Assembly: GCF_964340395.1 (NCBI RefSeq)
Contig: NC_135556.1
Coordinates: 17,437,142-17,501,141 of the forward strand
Direction: 5' to 3'
Origin: Glandiceps talaboti
Taxonomy: Eukaryota; Hemichordata; Enteropneusta; Spengelidae
DNA length: 64,000 nt
The notes below the pieces were generated by a model, which saw only the letters and a list, made by a program, of their open reading frames with translations, was not told where the DNA came from and did no database searches. Shown in pieces: positions 50,828-63,718 of this stretch. The position numbers and the translations under genes are program-made. Position 1 is the first letter of the stretch. The number at the start of each line of letters is the position of its first letter.

Positions 50828-51293
50828 ATGTCAGGCAGAAAAACGACTACAAAACAACCTGGATATACGTGTATAATCAGACCAGGTTATTCCGATAGTG
50901 ACAATGTCCGCAGTGTGCCTGACTTTTACAGTCATGGTTTGCCTTTGAAATCCCGCATGATTCAAAATTACGGAAACACAAAATCAATGCAAGAACGGTC
51001 ACACTTTGAAGACGGCGAATCAAATAACATAGACGACAGCGATGAGAGACTCATTTTACCCTTGAATTTAGCCGAACCACCGAATGCTTATTTTGGATAC
51101 CGAAGAATGTGTCAACTTGACTTCGATGACCTACGTTTTCTGTACACCACAAGTCTAAACAAACCTGTGATGATTGAAAACCGTGTTATTCCCGCAGTAG
51201 TTGTTCGGGTGTGGTCTCGTTCAAGTGGTAAATATATACGTTTGTTGGACGGTACAGCAGAATTGTATGGAAGAAGTGTCTTTGGATTATCAG
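50828..51293 (+). CDS. FGF-like ligand, exon 1 (residues 1-155)
   Basis: First coding exon of a 262-residue fibroblast-growth-factor-like protein. Residues 1-123 form a diverged N-terminal extension with a basic start (SGRKTTTK) and an acidic patch (60-73, EDGESNNIDDSDE). The beta-trefoil begins at about residue 124 with VVVRVWSRSSGKYIRLLDG, matching the FGF strand pattern 'L-Y-x-G-x-Y-L-R-I-x-DG'. No N-terminal hydrophobic signal is visible. That would fit the leaderless FGF1/2 or intracellular types, or an upstream exon may be missing: the frame is open back to 50756, and TCTATTGTACAG at 50769-50780 is a possible acceptor. It ends TCAG|GTATGT, leaving one base of codon 156 (phase 1). FGFs normally signal through FGF receptor tyrosine kinases with heparan sulphate; that is family knowledge. 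Confidence 0.85.
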
Positions 51294-52182
51294 GTATGTT
51301 AAAACATTAAGTCCCGAAATCCTCTGACAAAATACAGCATGGTCACTCAGAACTGAAACGAGACTCTCATTCGTGTGAGGACATTTCCATTCTTTTGAAC
51401 ACTTGTAATGTAGTAATGTCATCGTTAAAACCCTTACTAATATTGCTCATAGAAGAGCTAAATATGGAAAGGCAATCAAATGTGAAAACTTAAGATAAAA
51501 GTGTTAAAACTATGTACAAACCTTATGTTTAAGATAGGGGAATATGCCTAGTACCATTAAAGACTTTTTAAGTTCTATGCAATGTAAGTGTACGAGTATG
51601 AGTAAACAAAATGATATGAACTATTAAATGCCATAAGTTAATGGTGCACTTACGTAGTGCCTAAGTAAATGTCAAAATCAATTAAAGAATTGTAAAATGT
51701 ATCTACTTAATCGAAAGTCTTGGCTTATTTTATTGTTAAGCAAAGGCCTATTATCAATGGTAATATATTAATGAACATGTCCCTGATAAAATAACTTAAA
51801 TAAATAAAATCATATCAAATGAGACATAGACTTCTTGTGCTTCAACAGCAATGTTACCAACATGCTCATTTTATCGTCACGTTAAGATTATGGTATTTAG
51901 GACAAAGACAATAAAACATGATAATACGATTATATTGTGGCGCCAGACGATTAGAGTATTCTACATATTACTAAATAAAAGAAATGTTAATGCCGTCTTA
52001 TCCGATCGCTGAAATCACCTCTAACCTTAACTAATATCATTTGTACCGTACTTACTAACATTCAGAATCGAATACTTGAATTTTGAGTAGAGTACAGTAG
52101 GATTTACTTTATTGGTTTACAGTAATGATGTACAATAAATGGTCTGTTTTACGTTTAGTATGTATGTATGTATGTATGTATG

Positions 52183-52213
<31 letters not shown>

Positions 52214-52242
52214 GTCCGTATGTATGTATGTATGTATGTATG

Positions 52243-52275
<33 letters not shown>

Positions 52276-52284
52276 GTGTGTGTA

Positions 52285-52332
<48 letters not shown>

Positions 52333-52631
52333 TGTGTGTGTGAGTGTGTATGTATGTATGTATGTATGTATGTATGTATGTATGTATGTATGCATGCATG
52401 CATGTATGTATGTGTGTGTGAAAGAGAGAGATTGTTTGTTTGTTTGTTTGAGTGTATTTATGTATCTCAAATTATCTCGTAGTATTATAAATAACAAAGT
52501 TGAAACTTTAAAGTTCTTTTTTCTGCATATTATGATTTGACACGTCTGACAAGGATCACTACATACACTCAGAATAAGTTCATTTCTGTTTAATATGTGA
52601 TACTTATGTCGTTAACCAATTTCATTTTCAG
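51294..52631 (+). other. FGF-like gene, intron 1 (1,338 bp)
   Basis: GTATGT...TTTCATTTTCAG. Its position, after the first trefoil strands, is the conserved FGF intron 1 site. It holds a 260-bp TATG/TGCG microsatellite near its 3' end. Confidence 0.85.
52158..52420. repeat. Compound TATG / GTGC / TATG microsatellite
   Basis: TATG units, a TG/CGTG block at about 52275-52345, TATG again, three CATG units and a short TG tail. All frames through it are repeat artefacts. Confidence 0.95.
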
Positions 52632-52735
52632 GACACTTCAAGATGTTATTTGTTGATCCAACAGTGATAATGTTACAAAGTACTTCGCATTCTCAGAGAT
52701 TTCTGATGATAAAGGATGGCAAAATAATGGGAAAA
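52632..52735 (+). CDS. FGF-like ligand, exon 2 (104 bp, residues 156-190)
   Basis: Exactly 104 bp, the length of the middle coding exon in classical FGF genes such as FGF1 and FGF2. It has the same phases (enters in phase 1, leaves in phase 0). It encodes 34 full codons, as FGF2's middle exon does. The sequence contains VIMLQSTSHSQRFLMIKDGKIMG, reported here as residues 168-189 only to mark the strand that aligns with 'V-x-I-x-x-x-x-x-x-R-Y-L-A-M-x-x-D-G-x-L' of FGFs (R178, F179, L180, D184, G185 by count from H157). Acceptor TTTTCAG|GACAC and donor AAAA|GTAAGT are both good. At this length it is easily missed by frame-based gene finding. Confidence 0.9.
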
Positions 52736-54055
52736 GTAAGTTAGTCCATTAGATATATTAAAGTGCACTGAACATAACGAGTTTTCAGACTCTGACCAAA
52801 AAATATATAGATACGTATACTATATGTCTTGCAATCTGATTCTCGGTTCATGTGGTGAGCTTGCATTACGCAGCAGGGTTAGACCCTAACTCGTATGCTT
52901 CAACAAATTAACGTCTCATCAGTTTGGCGATGCCATTTCAGTGACGGAACGTGTTCCAATTACTGCCTATGAAAAGTGTCTGCTGTGTTCCCAAGACTTG
53001 TTTATTTACGAATGCAAGATGTACTATCGTTGATCTTCAGTTAATCATGGCATTGCCATGACTCTACATGTTTAGTATTTTAAAAGATAGTGTGTCTGGG
53101 AAACAATTTGTCCTCAAGGCGCCCTATTGTTTCGAATTGAAGGACCTAAGCGTCCTTCATGTAATTTACATATAGTAATGTTTAGACAATAGACATTCCA
53201 AGTTTTCCTGTAAAGTGATTTGTAAAATTTGAGATACTCGACTACACAATGGGATGAGTACAACAACAACTATTTATATCGATATTTCATTGAATATCGT
53301 CCCTGGTTTAATTTATTATCGTACTCGTCAATGTCATACATGTATCTACTTCTTAATGCATTTTTACAAAAAAACATGTTTTAATATTTAAACAAATATC
53401 AGTGGTCCTGAAAGCATCATTTTGCTCTTTTCTGAATATTTAATTTCTGATTTGAATTCACTCTCACAACATTACCACGTCACAGTAAGATGTATGGAAA
53501 CAAACTATGCATCCATAGGACATTTTTCCATTAGGTAGACGTAGTAAAGAAGACCTTCGAGGTTTTTTTTTTATCTCATACCGTCGAACAAGCTAGAATA
53601 TTACGTGACGTGTATAGGAGTATAATGATAAAGGTCAAAACCACCATATTACCATGGTTTCTATCAGAAAAAAAGGCACAGTTGCAATTATGAACAACGA
53701 AAATGCAAATGATATACCTATACAGAATTGTTATCTAGACGCCTTAGGCATTATGTGAGGTTTTTTTTACTTGTGATTGTATCCAATTACATCAGATAGG
53801 CACAATGTCACTTATATGTCAGTTATTTCAGAAGCTAGTCTCTAGATAAACATGTTAACGAGTCAATATGTCTTGTACCTTCAGCCATTGTGCTTTTACT
53901 AGCCTTGACGAATAATTTCAGTCATCAGTTTAATGTGTACGATTGCTAAAGAAGATTCGTGCATTGCCCCTGGTCTACATTTGTATACATTTGTATGAGT
54001 TTGACGTGACCTCGAGAGTAGGATTAGCATTTGCATATAATGAAATTATTACCTC

Positions 54056-54236
54056 GTGTGTGTATGTGTGTATGTATGTATGTATGTATGTATGTATGTA
54101 TGTATGTATGTATGTATGTATGTATGTATGTATGTATGTATGTATGTATGTATGTATGTATGTATGTATGTATGTATGTGTGTGTGTGTGTGCGTGCGTG
54201 CGTGCGCGAGCGCGTGTGTGCGCGTGTGTGTGTTTG

Positions 54237-54289
<53 letters not shown>
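54056..54289. repeat. Compound TATG / TGCG / GT microsatellite
   Basis: About 28 TATG units, then a TGCG/GCGC block, then about 24 GT units. Confidence 0.96.
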
Positions 54290-54291
<2 letters not shown>

Positions 54292-55279
54292 CATTTTGCC
54301 ATATTAAAGACTGCAGACATGTAGGCCTAGGTTAGAGTATTATAACGCATTGGATAACAATAAATCTTTTGTCAACAATTGGCACGTATCAGAACATTCA
54401 TTGAGATGAAAATAAATAGATTAACAAACGTGTCTTTGTCAAACCAAAGTGGGAGCTTCAGAGATTTTATGAATAACGTCGTTTACGTACCCATCCATTT
54501 ATTGAATGCACTTTACTGTAATCGTTAGAAGTCAAGTGAACACTATCACTGCTTTCCTGTACATCGGGGCTGTATTCACTGAAAAACTACTCTTCCGTGA
54601 ACATTGGATTACGATACTGCTGATTTCATCTTCTAACGACTTGACAATATTCCCTTTACAGCACATGTCGTGATTTGATCAGTGACTGATGTAATTGACA
54701 CGAAATTTTCTCTCTCCCTGATGTAATCTTTACCGACGGGTATGGATTTTTTAAAGAACATATATTATACGGCAGACGTCCCTAACGTAAGCCGTTCTAC
54801 AGAGGTACTCAAAACCGCTAAAACCATATTCGGGCCATAAATATTACATACCGATTACGATTAGCATGCAACAATGCATATTTGGGCAAGGTATGCCTAC
54901 CGTAAAGGTTTTATATTATGCCTTGTGAAATACCAAAGTACAAAATGTATGACGAATTGGTTACAAGCACCTGAATACAGGTCAACTATCCCCCGACCGT
55001 ATAGGCAACACTGTCTTGTTATTTGAGTCAAGACTCGACGAAAACATTTAGTGTAAAAAGTATAATACGTTCGAAATACATAAATTAAGACATCTTTGGA
55101 GACAGTATGGGTGAGAAAATGAGGCTACTGAAAAGAAAGTACTTCTGCAAATCACAGTTGACCTCAATTTGAGCAAAGTGTATTGGGGCTTGATACGGAT
55201 AATTATTGCATGGATATAGATCCTCACAATATCTCCATCGCAATACATAGGGACGATTTGTTTCACTCGTAATGGGCTA

Positions 55280-55296
55280 TTATATATATATATATA

Positions 55297-55352
<56 letters not shown>

Positions 55353-55387
55353 GGGGGGGGGGGTCAATAACGTTAACGTTAACGTTA
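55280..55387. repeat. (AT)n-(GT)n-(G)12-(AACGTT)n compound repeat
   Basis: A short AT run, (GT)24, a run of 12 G (55352-55363) and three overlapping AACGTT palindromic hexamers (55369-55387). Confidence 0.93.
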
Positions 55388-56383
55388 CCAATGTAGTTTT
55401 ATACCTAAAACATTACATGTAGGCCCATGCTGTAACATTATTTCAGTATGCCTTTAGGAAGCAGAGGGCAGGTTTAACACTTTCTTATATTATTTTGCAA
55501 TATAGCCAGACTGTGCGTAAACTGGTGAGATAAATACACTTCTGTGTTATACATCACAGACCACTGTATACGATATATATATTCACGTGTGATTGCTCTG
55601 TTGCTGTCTTCCCACATTCACAGTGTCTCGTTCTCACTTCTTATCGAATGTTGTATTTGGACGATATCCATAACGATATCCCACAATATCTTAAAGTTTC
55701 TACCCCTCTCTGGTTACATGTCTTATTGAATCCGATGTCTTCCCAGCCGTCTTTGATTCCCAATCAGCCTGGCTTTGTGTCAGGCTTCCTCACGTCTCCC
55801 ATTTGAGTGCCTTCCAATTTGTGTGTTTCTGTGTATGCGTATTTGTACCCATCTCGATTGATTTACATATCACCTCCATCTGTTTTGTACTTTGCAAATC
55901 TTTACATGTAAGAGACATCGCGTACAGTTAAAGACAGTCGCCATGGATTCCAACTGTACAGACGATGGAATTTGGGATTGAATGGGTACATGTTGTACTA
56001 AATCTATGAAAACCACAAAACGTCAAGCAGAGTAAATATTTACGATTTCATGTGTATTCAAGTGGCATATTTGCAGCTCTCTTTTCAACTTTGCACTAAT
56101 AAAAGCCCCTAAGACGCATGACAGCTGTTATTGTGTTATCCCTTTTCGACGACAACTATATGGAAAATGCGTTCTGACGTCACAGTAGTGGACAGTTAAC
56201 GGGCATCCTGACGAAGATGACATTTTCTTTAGGAAATACGTTTTATTGCTGGTATATAGAAAGCACTTTCTTCTAAATTGCTTATCTGTGTGTGTGCAAG
56301 TTCATACTGTTATGGAAATGACAAGATGACGGCAATGGCGCCATATGGCAATAACATGTAGTGATAATGGTCACAATGATGTT

Positions 56384-56690
56384 GGTTTATATGATATAGC
56401 GCTTTCCATTCTGTGCTCAAAGAGCTTTACAATAATGACTACCCTTTGCACGGATATATAGCGACACAACGGCCCGTAACTCTCTGGGAAGCATACATTC
56501 CATTGCAGCCTATATATAAGCGCATAGGATTCAAGCATTCACAATGCCACCTATATCCTACCAGGTTCCCTATTTACAGCTGGGTTGACTGAGGCACAAT
56601 CGTAGATCAAATCATCACCAGGGACTTTAGCCATCAGAAACAAACGGCATCATCAACGGGGCTCGAACCTAACTCAAAGGGCTTGGCAAA
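56384..56690 (-). mobile_element. SINE-like interspersed repeat
   Basis: Carries ATATAGCGCTTTCCATTCTG, GTGCTCAAAGAGCTTTAC, CCTATATATAAGCGCATAGG, TTTACAGCTGGGTTGACTGA and GGGGCTCGAACCT in this order. I recognise this order from memory as a repeat common in marine invertebrate genomes; unverified. On the minus strand AGGTTCGAGCCCC resembles a tRNA-type B box, suggesting a SINE lying in reverse. A convincing A box is not visible. Confidence 0.55.
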
Positions 56691-56920
56691 GTCTTCACGG
56701 TATGACAATTAAACAGTATGGGAATGACATGGCAGGGTACTATCAACACTGTGGCTATATGAGAGAAAAATGGATAATTTTGGCAAAATCTTAAGAAATA
56801 CAATAGTAAATGACATACATTAACTACACAGTTTTATAGAGACGATTCTTAGCATACTTGCTTCTTGTAGGTGATTCCCAATGTATTTATGGACAGATCA
56901 ATCGATCCGCAGATAGATAC

Positions 56921-57170
<250 letters not shown>

Positions 57171-60100
57171 TGTGTGTGTGAGTGAGTGAGTAGATCGATG
57201 CATTGGTTGAGTGAGTTATTGGGTGTTGTGATTGATTGATTGATTGACTGATTTATTATAGTCGTTTGTTTGTTTGAGTGATCGATTGATGATTGTATGA
57301 TCGATTTATTTGATGACTGATATAATTATTGTGTTCGTCTTAGAGGAGTAATTTTTCAGCTACGAAGGTACAAGAACGCTGAACTTGATTTTCATTCTGA
57401 TAACAAATTAGGCTTCAAACGCAGGCGAAATTGTTTCACGTTCACGACATCACAGTCACGCACAAAGTCTCAGATTAATTGTTCGGTTTCACACGAACCA
57501 GCTCTTAAATCACGGAGATTACTCGGATTTATTAGATCTAGCCAAGCATTTCGTAGTAACAAAATAAATTGTCCATGAAATCTCGTTGAGTTGTTTATAA
57601 AAAAATCTCAGATTGAGCTGATAATTCATTGCATACTGAATGTAGCGTTTTTTTTAACTTACGAGTCATTAAACTCACTAATTTGCAACACATCAAGGTC
57701 AAGAGTCTAACGCGGCACTTGACGAAGGTGCATACGTCATTCAAAGACTTAAATGTTAAGGCCACGGATAACAAGATTAAAGGAGTCGCGATGGACCATT
57801 ACAAGTGAAGTGGGTACTAGGTACGTTAATTGAGATTGATACTATACAACAATATAGTGTGGAGAGTCGTTAACTTCCACACGTATAGGTGTCTTTACGA
57901 TTCTTTATCTTTACACTTGACGCCATCACTTCTATCCATAATATCGAGAAGGAAAACCACCTTTGAATTATGGTTACTGACAAGACGTGCGTGTGCTGCA
58001 GAGGTCACACATACATTGAACTTTAAAAAAAAAAACACCCCAAAAACGTGATTTTCTTTTGCTATTCATGAAAATGTAGAAGAATCGTAAGTTTTGCGAT
58101 CTCGCGATCGATCAATGGCACTGCCCGTGGCCAGTTAGGAATACGTGGAACCACTTTCGGAGTCGGAGTAAAAGAAAAATATAATATTTCAGTCAGATGT
58201 CTGACTGTATAGCATGGTTAAAATTGATTTTTTCCCTCTATAACCCTGTGTATTTGTATGTGAGAAGAGACAGCATAAACTGGGTAGAAGACACAAATTG
58301 AAAACAGCCTATTCTGCACGCTTTGCAATGTTGGAACCAACTTTGCTGCAAGGTAGATATCTTTGAATAGACATGTATTATTAGTCGAAATGCATGTCGC
58401 ATGTTAAAAGAATATGCCATTTTGACCTCCCTGTGTGTACTTCGACGTTACTTCCACACGTTTAAACCCTCCAGCAAATTGGTTACACTCGTGACAAGCC
58501 TGTAGTCGGGAAAGGGATGTATTTTAAAACATGGGGGGGGGGGGGGGGGGCGTCACCGTGCACAGTTGATCGTTATGTATAACTTGAATCATGGTAATTA
58601 TAGGTAATTTTCTATTGATTAAAGCGTAGAACTATTTCTGTTTAAAAAAAAAAAAAATTAATATCTATATTTCTCGCTGTTTGTTGTCTCTATGAATGTA
58701 AAGCCATATATTGTGTTCACCTTAAAACATTCGATATCATTTATTTAATCAATCAAACCAGCAAAAAATTATCAAACGCTGATTAAAAAAGAATGTATTC
58801 GGTTATATGGTTTTATTTCGATTCACATCATCATTGCTCGATTTTAGTACTTTTTCAACAATTCAAAAAAATTAGCTCTCGCAATTGCAATTCAAAGGTA
58901 TCTCCACAAAATTAAAATCCTATATGCTAATCACTAGTGCATGTAATTCCGTAGAAGATTGATCGAAAGGCCACAATCGTTTCAAATGTATCGTGTATCA
59001 GTGACTGTATTCCGCTGTGAAAATGATTCTCTGAACCATGGGCAAAACATTTTCACGTGTAACACATAGCTTTCTAACTCCGAAAATGAAATAATTTGTT
59101 TTAACCAGACAGAGTATCCGGTGGATTCTCTCTAAAAAAAATAGTATCGATTTGTGTAAACAACGCCACCAAGCGATTTACAGCAAATGAGTTGATAACG
59201 GTTTTCGCCATTTATAGCATATACCCATGAGTTGTTTAACACTATTTGTGTGCTTTAATTAGTTACAATTGCCATGATTCACCAAGAGTCGAATCATACA
59301 TTTCACTGGCAAGGCAGAGGAGAATTTACAAATTCACACAAATTTGAAACACAGATTGCATAAAGCAATATTTGATGCATATCATAGTCATTATAATAAA
59401 ATCAGACTAAATATTTTCAAAATAAAGTCTTTCGTCATAGAAAAGCTATTCCATAATGACAGCTTACATTATGTTACCCTATGCTTATTCTACAATGCTA
59501 ATATATGGGACATCTGGGCCATATCTTATACATGAAAGCTAAATTACCTTGTTTGTGAAGTTTTATTACAATCTTACATTTCCTTATCAGAAAGGTGCAG
59601 ATGTAAACATTTTCTTTTTACAACTACATGTATGAACATGCAACCAAGATCAAAGTTGTGTGGAAAGTACAGTGTACACAACAACATTATAATTGATTCT
59701 GCTGTCTTTAATTTCCTTAGTGACTCTGTCGCCTGGTGGAAGTGTCACTAAACATGTTGTCTTGTATAACAGCAACTATTTCTAATATTGTGTCTGGCAA
59801 ATTTTATTAATTAATTAATCACTTTTGGGTGACACTGTTGCAGTTAGACTCATGAATTTTTACTAACTTATAAATGAGCACACAAACTCTCACTGATGAG
59901 CAGTGTTGTCAACGGGAAGGAAATAGAGTTGGATCAATAATAATAATAATAATGTTACGTAGACTGTATATGAACTATGACCTTGGTTGTAATTTTAGTG
60001 ACATGTAATTGAGCATCTAGCTAATCCGGTTTCTGTCCCCGTTTTATAGAATTTTGAATTTTACCAGACATCATTTATACGGGAAATACAACAGTCACGG

Positions 60101-60640
60101 TTCTGTAGAAGAATACTGAAACTTTGATATTTCAATCACTATAAACCTTAGGACTGACGGTTAATATTTAATCGACACCGAGTTCATTTCTCAAAAACAT
60201 ATTTATCCACAGTGTATATTACACTAGCTGCTCATGGCATTGAATAGTTGTTGTATCACATTTCACAGTGAAACGACGTTTATAATCTGTTGTAATTTTA
60301 TGAAAGAATTATTAGATAGGAAACAATTAGTAATGACGTACGCCATATGCCAATCTCATTCAATGGCGAGATTATAATCACTTCTATTCAGCGACTCTAA
60401 GAGATAAGGTTACATACATGTAAATGTGGTAGGCGATATATTGTCATTTTATCATGAACGTACGGTCTTGAGTGAGATGGATAAAAGTTCTGCAATATGT
60501 TTAGTATCTGCAGTATGAACTAACACGATCCATTACTTGCAATTGAAATCCACTAAACTACTCACAAGCAATAAGCTAGATATAAGTGAATTATAAAATT
60601 ATTACGTTTTTTATGTTCTTTTTTCTTGTTTCTTTTACAG

Positions 60641-60859
60641 GGACGTGGCGGCAAAGAAAGTGAATTTTACGTTCGACAAAACCAAAATGGTTATTGCACG
60701 TTTGAGTCTGTCCAACATCCGGGTCATTTTCTCGGTGTTCGTTCGAATGGAAATATCATGCGACCCAGTCAAGTTCAATTTGACGATGCCCATGCACACT
60801 TTGTGGTACAGAAAGAAGCTATGGATATCTGCAAACTAAAAAGTAAATTTGAACTATAA
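60641..60859 (+). CDS. FGF-like ligand, exon 3 (residues 191-262, stop)
   Basis: Completes the beta-trefoil. ESEF (196-199) stands at the FGF E-C-x-F position, with serine instead of the usual cysteine. NGYCTFES (206-213) matches the 'N-x-Y-x-x-x-x-S' strand, PGHFLGVRSNG (217-227) matches 'G-W-Y-V-G-L-x-x-x-G', and AHAHFVV (240-246) matches the final 'x-x-A-H-F-L-P' strand. The usual heparin-binding Lys/Arg cluster near the C-terminus is poor: R224, R231 and an acidic DD at 238-239. Heparan sulphate affinity may therefore be low; this is inference. Acceptor TCTTTTACAG|GGACG. The 15-residue tail after the core is mixed-charge and ends at TAA. Spliced length is 789 nt including the stop, with no frame problem. 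Confidence 0.88.
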   Translation, partial: GRGGKESEFYVRQNQNGYCTFESVQHPGHFLGVRSNGNIMRPSQVQFDDAHAHFVVQKEAMDICKLKSKFEL

Positions 60860-63069
60860 CAAACGTTTCACTACACATTAGTAAACTCTATAAGCTTAAT
60901 TCTATGATTTGTGTTTTTCCTACCGTATCTCGTCTTTCAGTGGACAGAAATCAGAAGTCATCATAGATACATACTTTACGTGCTAACATAAGACTTTCCA
61001 TACCTCCATATCCTCGTCATACCATAACGAATACTTGCATCAGTATAATCCTCTGCTGTGCTCTGCGATTTCATGCCAAAATATATCACACAAAGAGAGG
61101 AGAGCATTATCCTCCTTAAAGATGGAAGACACGGATCGTCTTGAAACGGAAACAATTATGATAAGTAAGCCAAGTTTCAAAGTAACTGTATTATGTGTAC
61201 GTTGCACGAATACTTCTACTTTAAAGTGGTCATATGGAAGAGGATTGGGTATTTTTTGGGGGGGATTTTTAATTTACAAAACAATTTTATCATGGTTTAA
61301 AAAAATCGATGTAAACAACATTGACTAAGTCCGTGTTTGTAACTCAATACATTGAGTAACTCAATACATACTAAAATTTAGCAGTAACTTTAACTTGTAA
61401 ACCTGTTTGTACCACCTTGTGATCATAAATTTTTTACGGCTATACGTCTCATCAGTGTGTTTCTTAAAACATCGAAGAAAATGTTGGATACTCATTAGGA
61501 ACTGCTATCATTATTCTGTAAAAATGTATACACTGTCAAAATTCACGACATGTCCAGTGGCATACATTTGAACGAATGTCTGAACATATCTCACGGTTAT
61601 GCTCGATAAGTAGAGAAATTCAACACCGAAATATATCTACAAGGAAGCCACTCAGTGACGCCTTTAAGGCTCAGATGTCAAACTTGAAGCTTGAACATTT
61701 CGATTGAATAAATAAAATAAGATATATGAACTTCTGCCTGAGCACAAGTCGCACTCTTTAATTAGAATTTCGTACTCATGTATTCATATGGTTAGAGGGA
61801 TCTAATCAGTAGTGGAGTCGACCATTGATGATGCCATATATTTCACTAGTTATAATGGAGGCTTGTAAAATGAAATGAAATGAAATGAAATGAAATGAAA
61901 CTTTACGAACATATTTAATCTTAGTTAAGTTTTATAATGTGCAGTATATATAATTACACGATTTCGGGGCGTGCTCAAATTGGTAATTAGGATAGAAATG
62001 CAACCCCCTGTGCTGGTCAACCTGACATTCACTTTAACCTGGTCATACTCAGTTACTCAATACCCATCAGTGTAGTTGCATGAATCGCAGTCCGAAAAGT
62101 AGTGTTATGAAACTTCATCACAGGTGTTGGGGAAGCATTGCATTTGTTGACCAGTTCACATTTAGTGAGCTAAGGTTGACATTTGTTTTTTTCTTGAAAC
62201 TCTGAATATAAACTTGAGGTCGTTTTTTACTCAGACTTTCCAATTGAAACTTTTGACCCATGGCCACTTATCATGGCACTATCTTCCAATTTTACCAAGT
62301 CCCACTTTTTATCATATATTGTCTGACTAATGTCAAAATTAAATGAATAGATAAATAAATAAATAAATAAATAACCGCAATCAATATCGGTGTGCATCGT
62401 CAGGGCGATTCGGGTTAGGGTAACGGTTCTAGCAACAAGGTCACTTTCCTTGAATTCCGGGGGATGTAATGTAAAATGTTCTCAACGATCAAGTGCCGTT
62501 CAAGATTAATAATTATACGTGGAATTTAGTCTTCTAATTCCGTAAAAGAGACACTTATTAAACTTTGAAAATCGTATATAAATTCTTAGATATTTTCAAT
62601 ACATATGCCCTGCAGACAAAAATAACCTATACAAACGGTTACTTCTATCTTTATTAAAAGACTCCTCACAAAATGGCGGGAAACTGATAAAGTTTAATTC
62701 TTATATCACAAACAAGTCGGATCCATTACGTTCACGGGGTAACGAGGTATCGATGTATTGTGCTCGCGTTCTTCGTGTCACGGTTTGTGTTTGAACCTTA
62801 TTAAGTAGCGTATCCCCAAGGGTTTCTGTATACTTATCGATCTAATTATGATCATTGAATAGTAACCTTCTCCGAGTTTATTAGGATATAATTAGCATTT
62901 ATGTTTCAAGGAACGAATTGGACAAGACTTGTTAGGCGCTAAAGTAAACCCATCAGTCAACACACAAAATACACCCGGGGCGTGTATATGATTACACTTT
63001 GTTCACACGCGAAAGAAAACATTGAACTATGGGTGATTCGGAGAGTATCATACGAAGCGAAAGATGTAG
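60860..63069. other. 3' flank of the FGF-like gene and intergenic DNA
   Basis: The overlapping AATAAA signals at 61707-61716 are the first obvious cluster after the stop and would give a 3' UTR of about 0.85 kb; this is only a candidate. Also present are (TGAAA)n at 61869-61900 and (AAAT)n at 62350-62374. A 97-codon frame at 61035-61328 has no domain I recognise. Confidence 0.45.
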
Positions 63070-63516
63070 ATGTATAAAGTCTCTGGTGGAACGTTTAGAG
63101 TTGTGTTATACCATAGACCCCTACGTAGGGTCTATGGTTATACAAAACCTTTTATGACACACACAAAACACAAAACATATAGAAACACACACTCGTACGT
63201 AAACACATACCCCATCACCCACATCGGCACACGTGTGGATGGTGACGTCGTTCGACATCACTTGTGCAAAAACAAACTAAGAAACCTGTTATCTTCGCCA
63301 GAATATGTTATGAAATATTCTCTCAGATGTGTGACCTTCAAAAACACTATTACAAAAGAGAGGTATTTGGCATTCTCAGCATGTAACCTATGTTTGCGAA
63401 CTAAGAAGGGGAGCTGCCCTTTTGACGTTATTATACGTATGATTTTCACAGCGTCCACCTCGACTATTACTGACAAACAGACCTACCCCATGTTTACGCC
63501 AGTGGGCAACATATAA
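63070..63516 (+). other. Open frame of 148 codons with weak FGF-like spacing
   Basis: Residues 98-102 (RYLAF) resemble the FGF 'R-Y-L-A-M' strand. From C116 onward, C-x-F, I at +5, Y at +23, F at +26, T at +27 and G at +30 fall at the same intervals as in FGF8-type cores. GNI at +30 to +32 also matches the GNI in exon 3 of the neighbouring FGF-like gene. The frame then stops where an FGF would continue for about 20 more residues. The N-terminal half runs over a palindrome and A/C-rich low-complexity DNA and is unlikely to be coding. It could be a decayed or diverged FGF-like neighbour, or chance. Confidence 0.25.
63109..63139. repeat. Near-perfect palindrome CCATAGACCC / GGGTCTATGG
   Basis: TACCATAGACCC pairs with GGGTCTATGGTTA around a CTACGTA centre, with one unpaired base. 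Confidence 0.88.
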
Positions 63517-63627
63517 AGGAAAAGTTAGAATTGGAATTCGTTCGTTGGTAACCAAATTACTACCTCTCAAACCTAGATTCAATCAAATATTTCACCAGGG
63601 GTAAACTGTCTAAGGCGCTGTTGTCGT

Positions 63628-63718
63628 GTTGAGATACATGGTTAGCTGGTCGTACCTCTCTCATATCGTATCAATATGAGGGCTTGGGAGGTACGACCAG
63701 CTAACTATGTATCTCAAC
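63628..63718. repeat. Nested hairpin, 31-bp arms
   Basis: Arms 63628-63658 and 63688-63718 (GTTGAGATACATGGTTAGCT...) pair with one mismatch. Inside the 29-base loop a second stem, CTCATAT / ATATGAG, forms. The near-perfect arms suggest a recent foldback insertion or selection for structure. Confidence 0.9.

Noticed and set aside
52109-54335. Frames rich in YVCM, HTHT or CVCV
   Set aside because: Translations of TATG/GT/TGCG microsatellites inside FGF-like introns.
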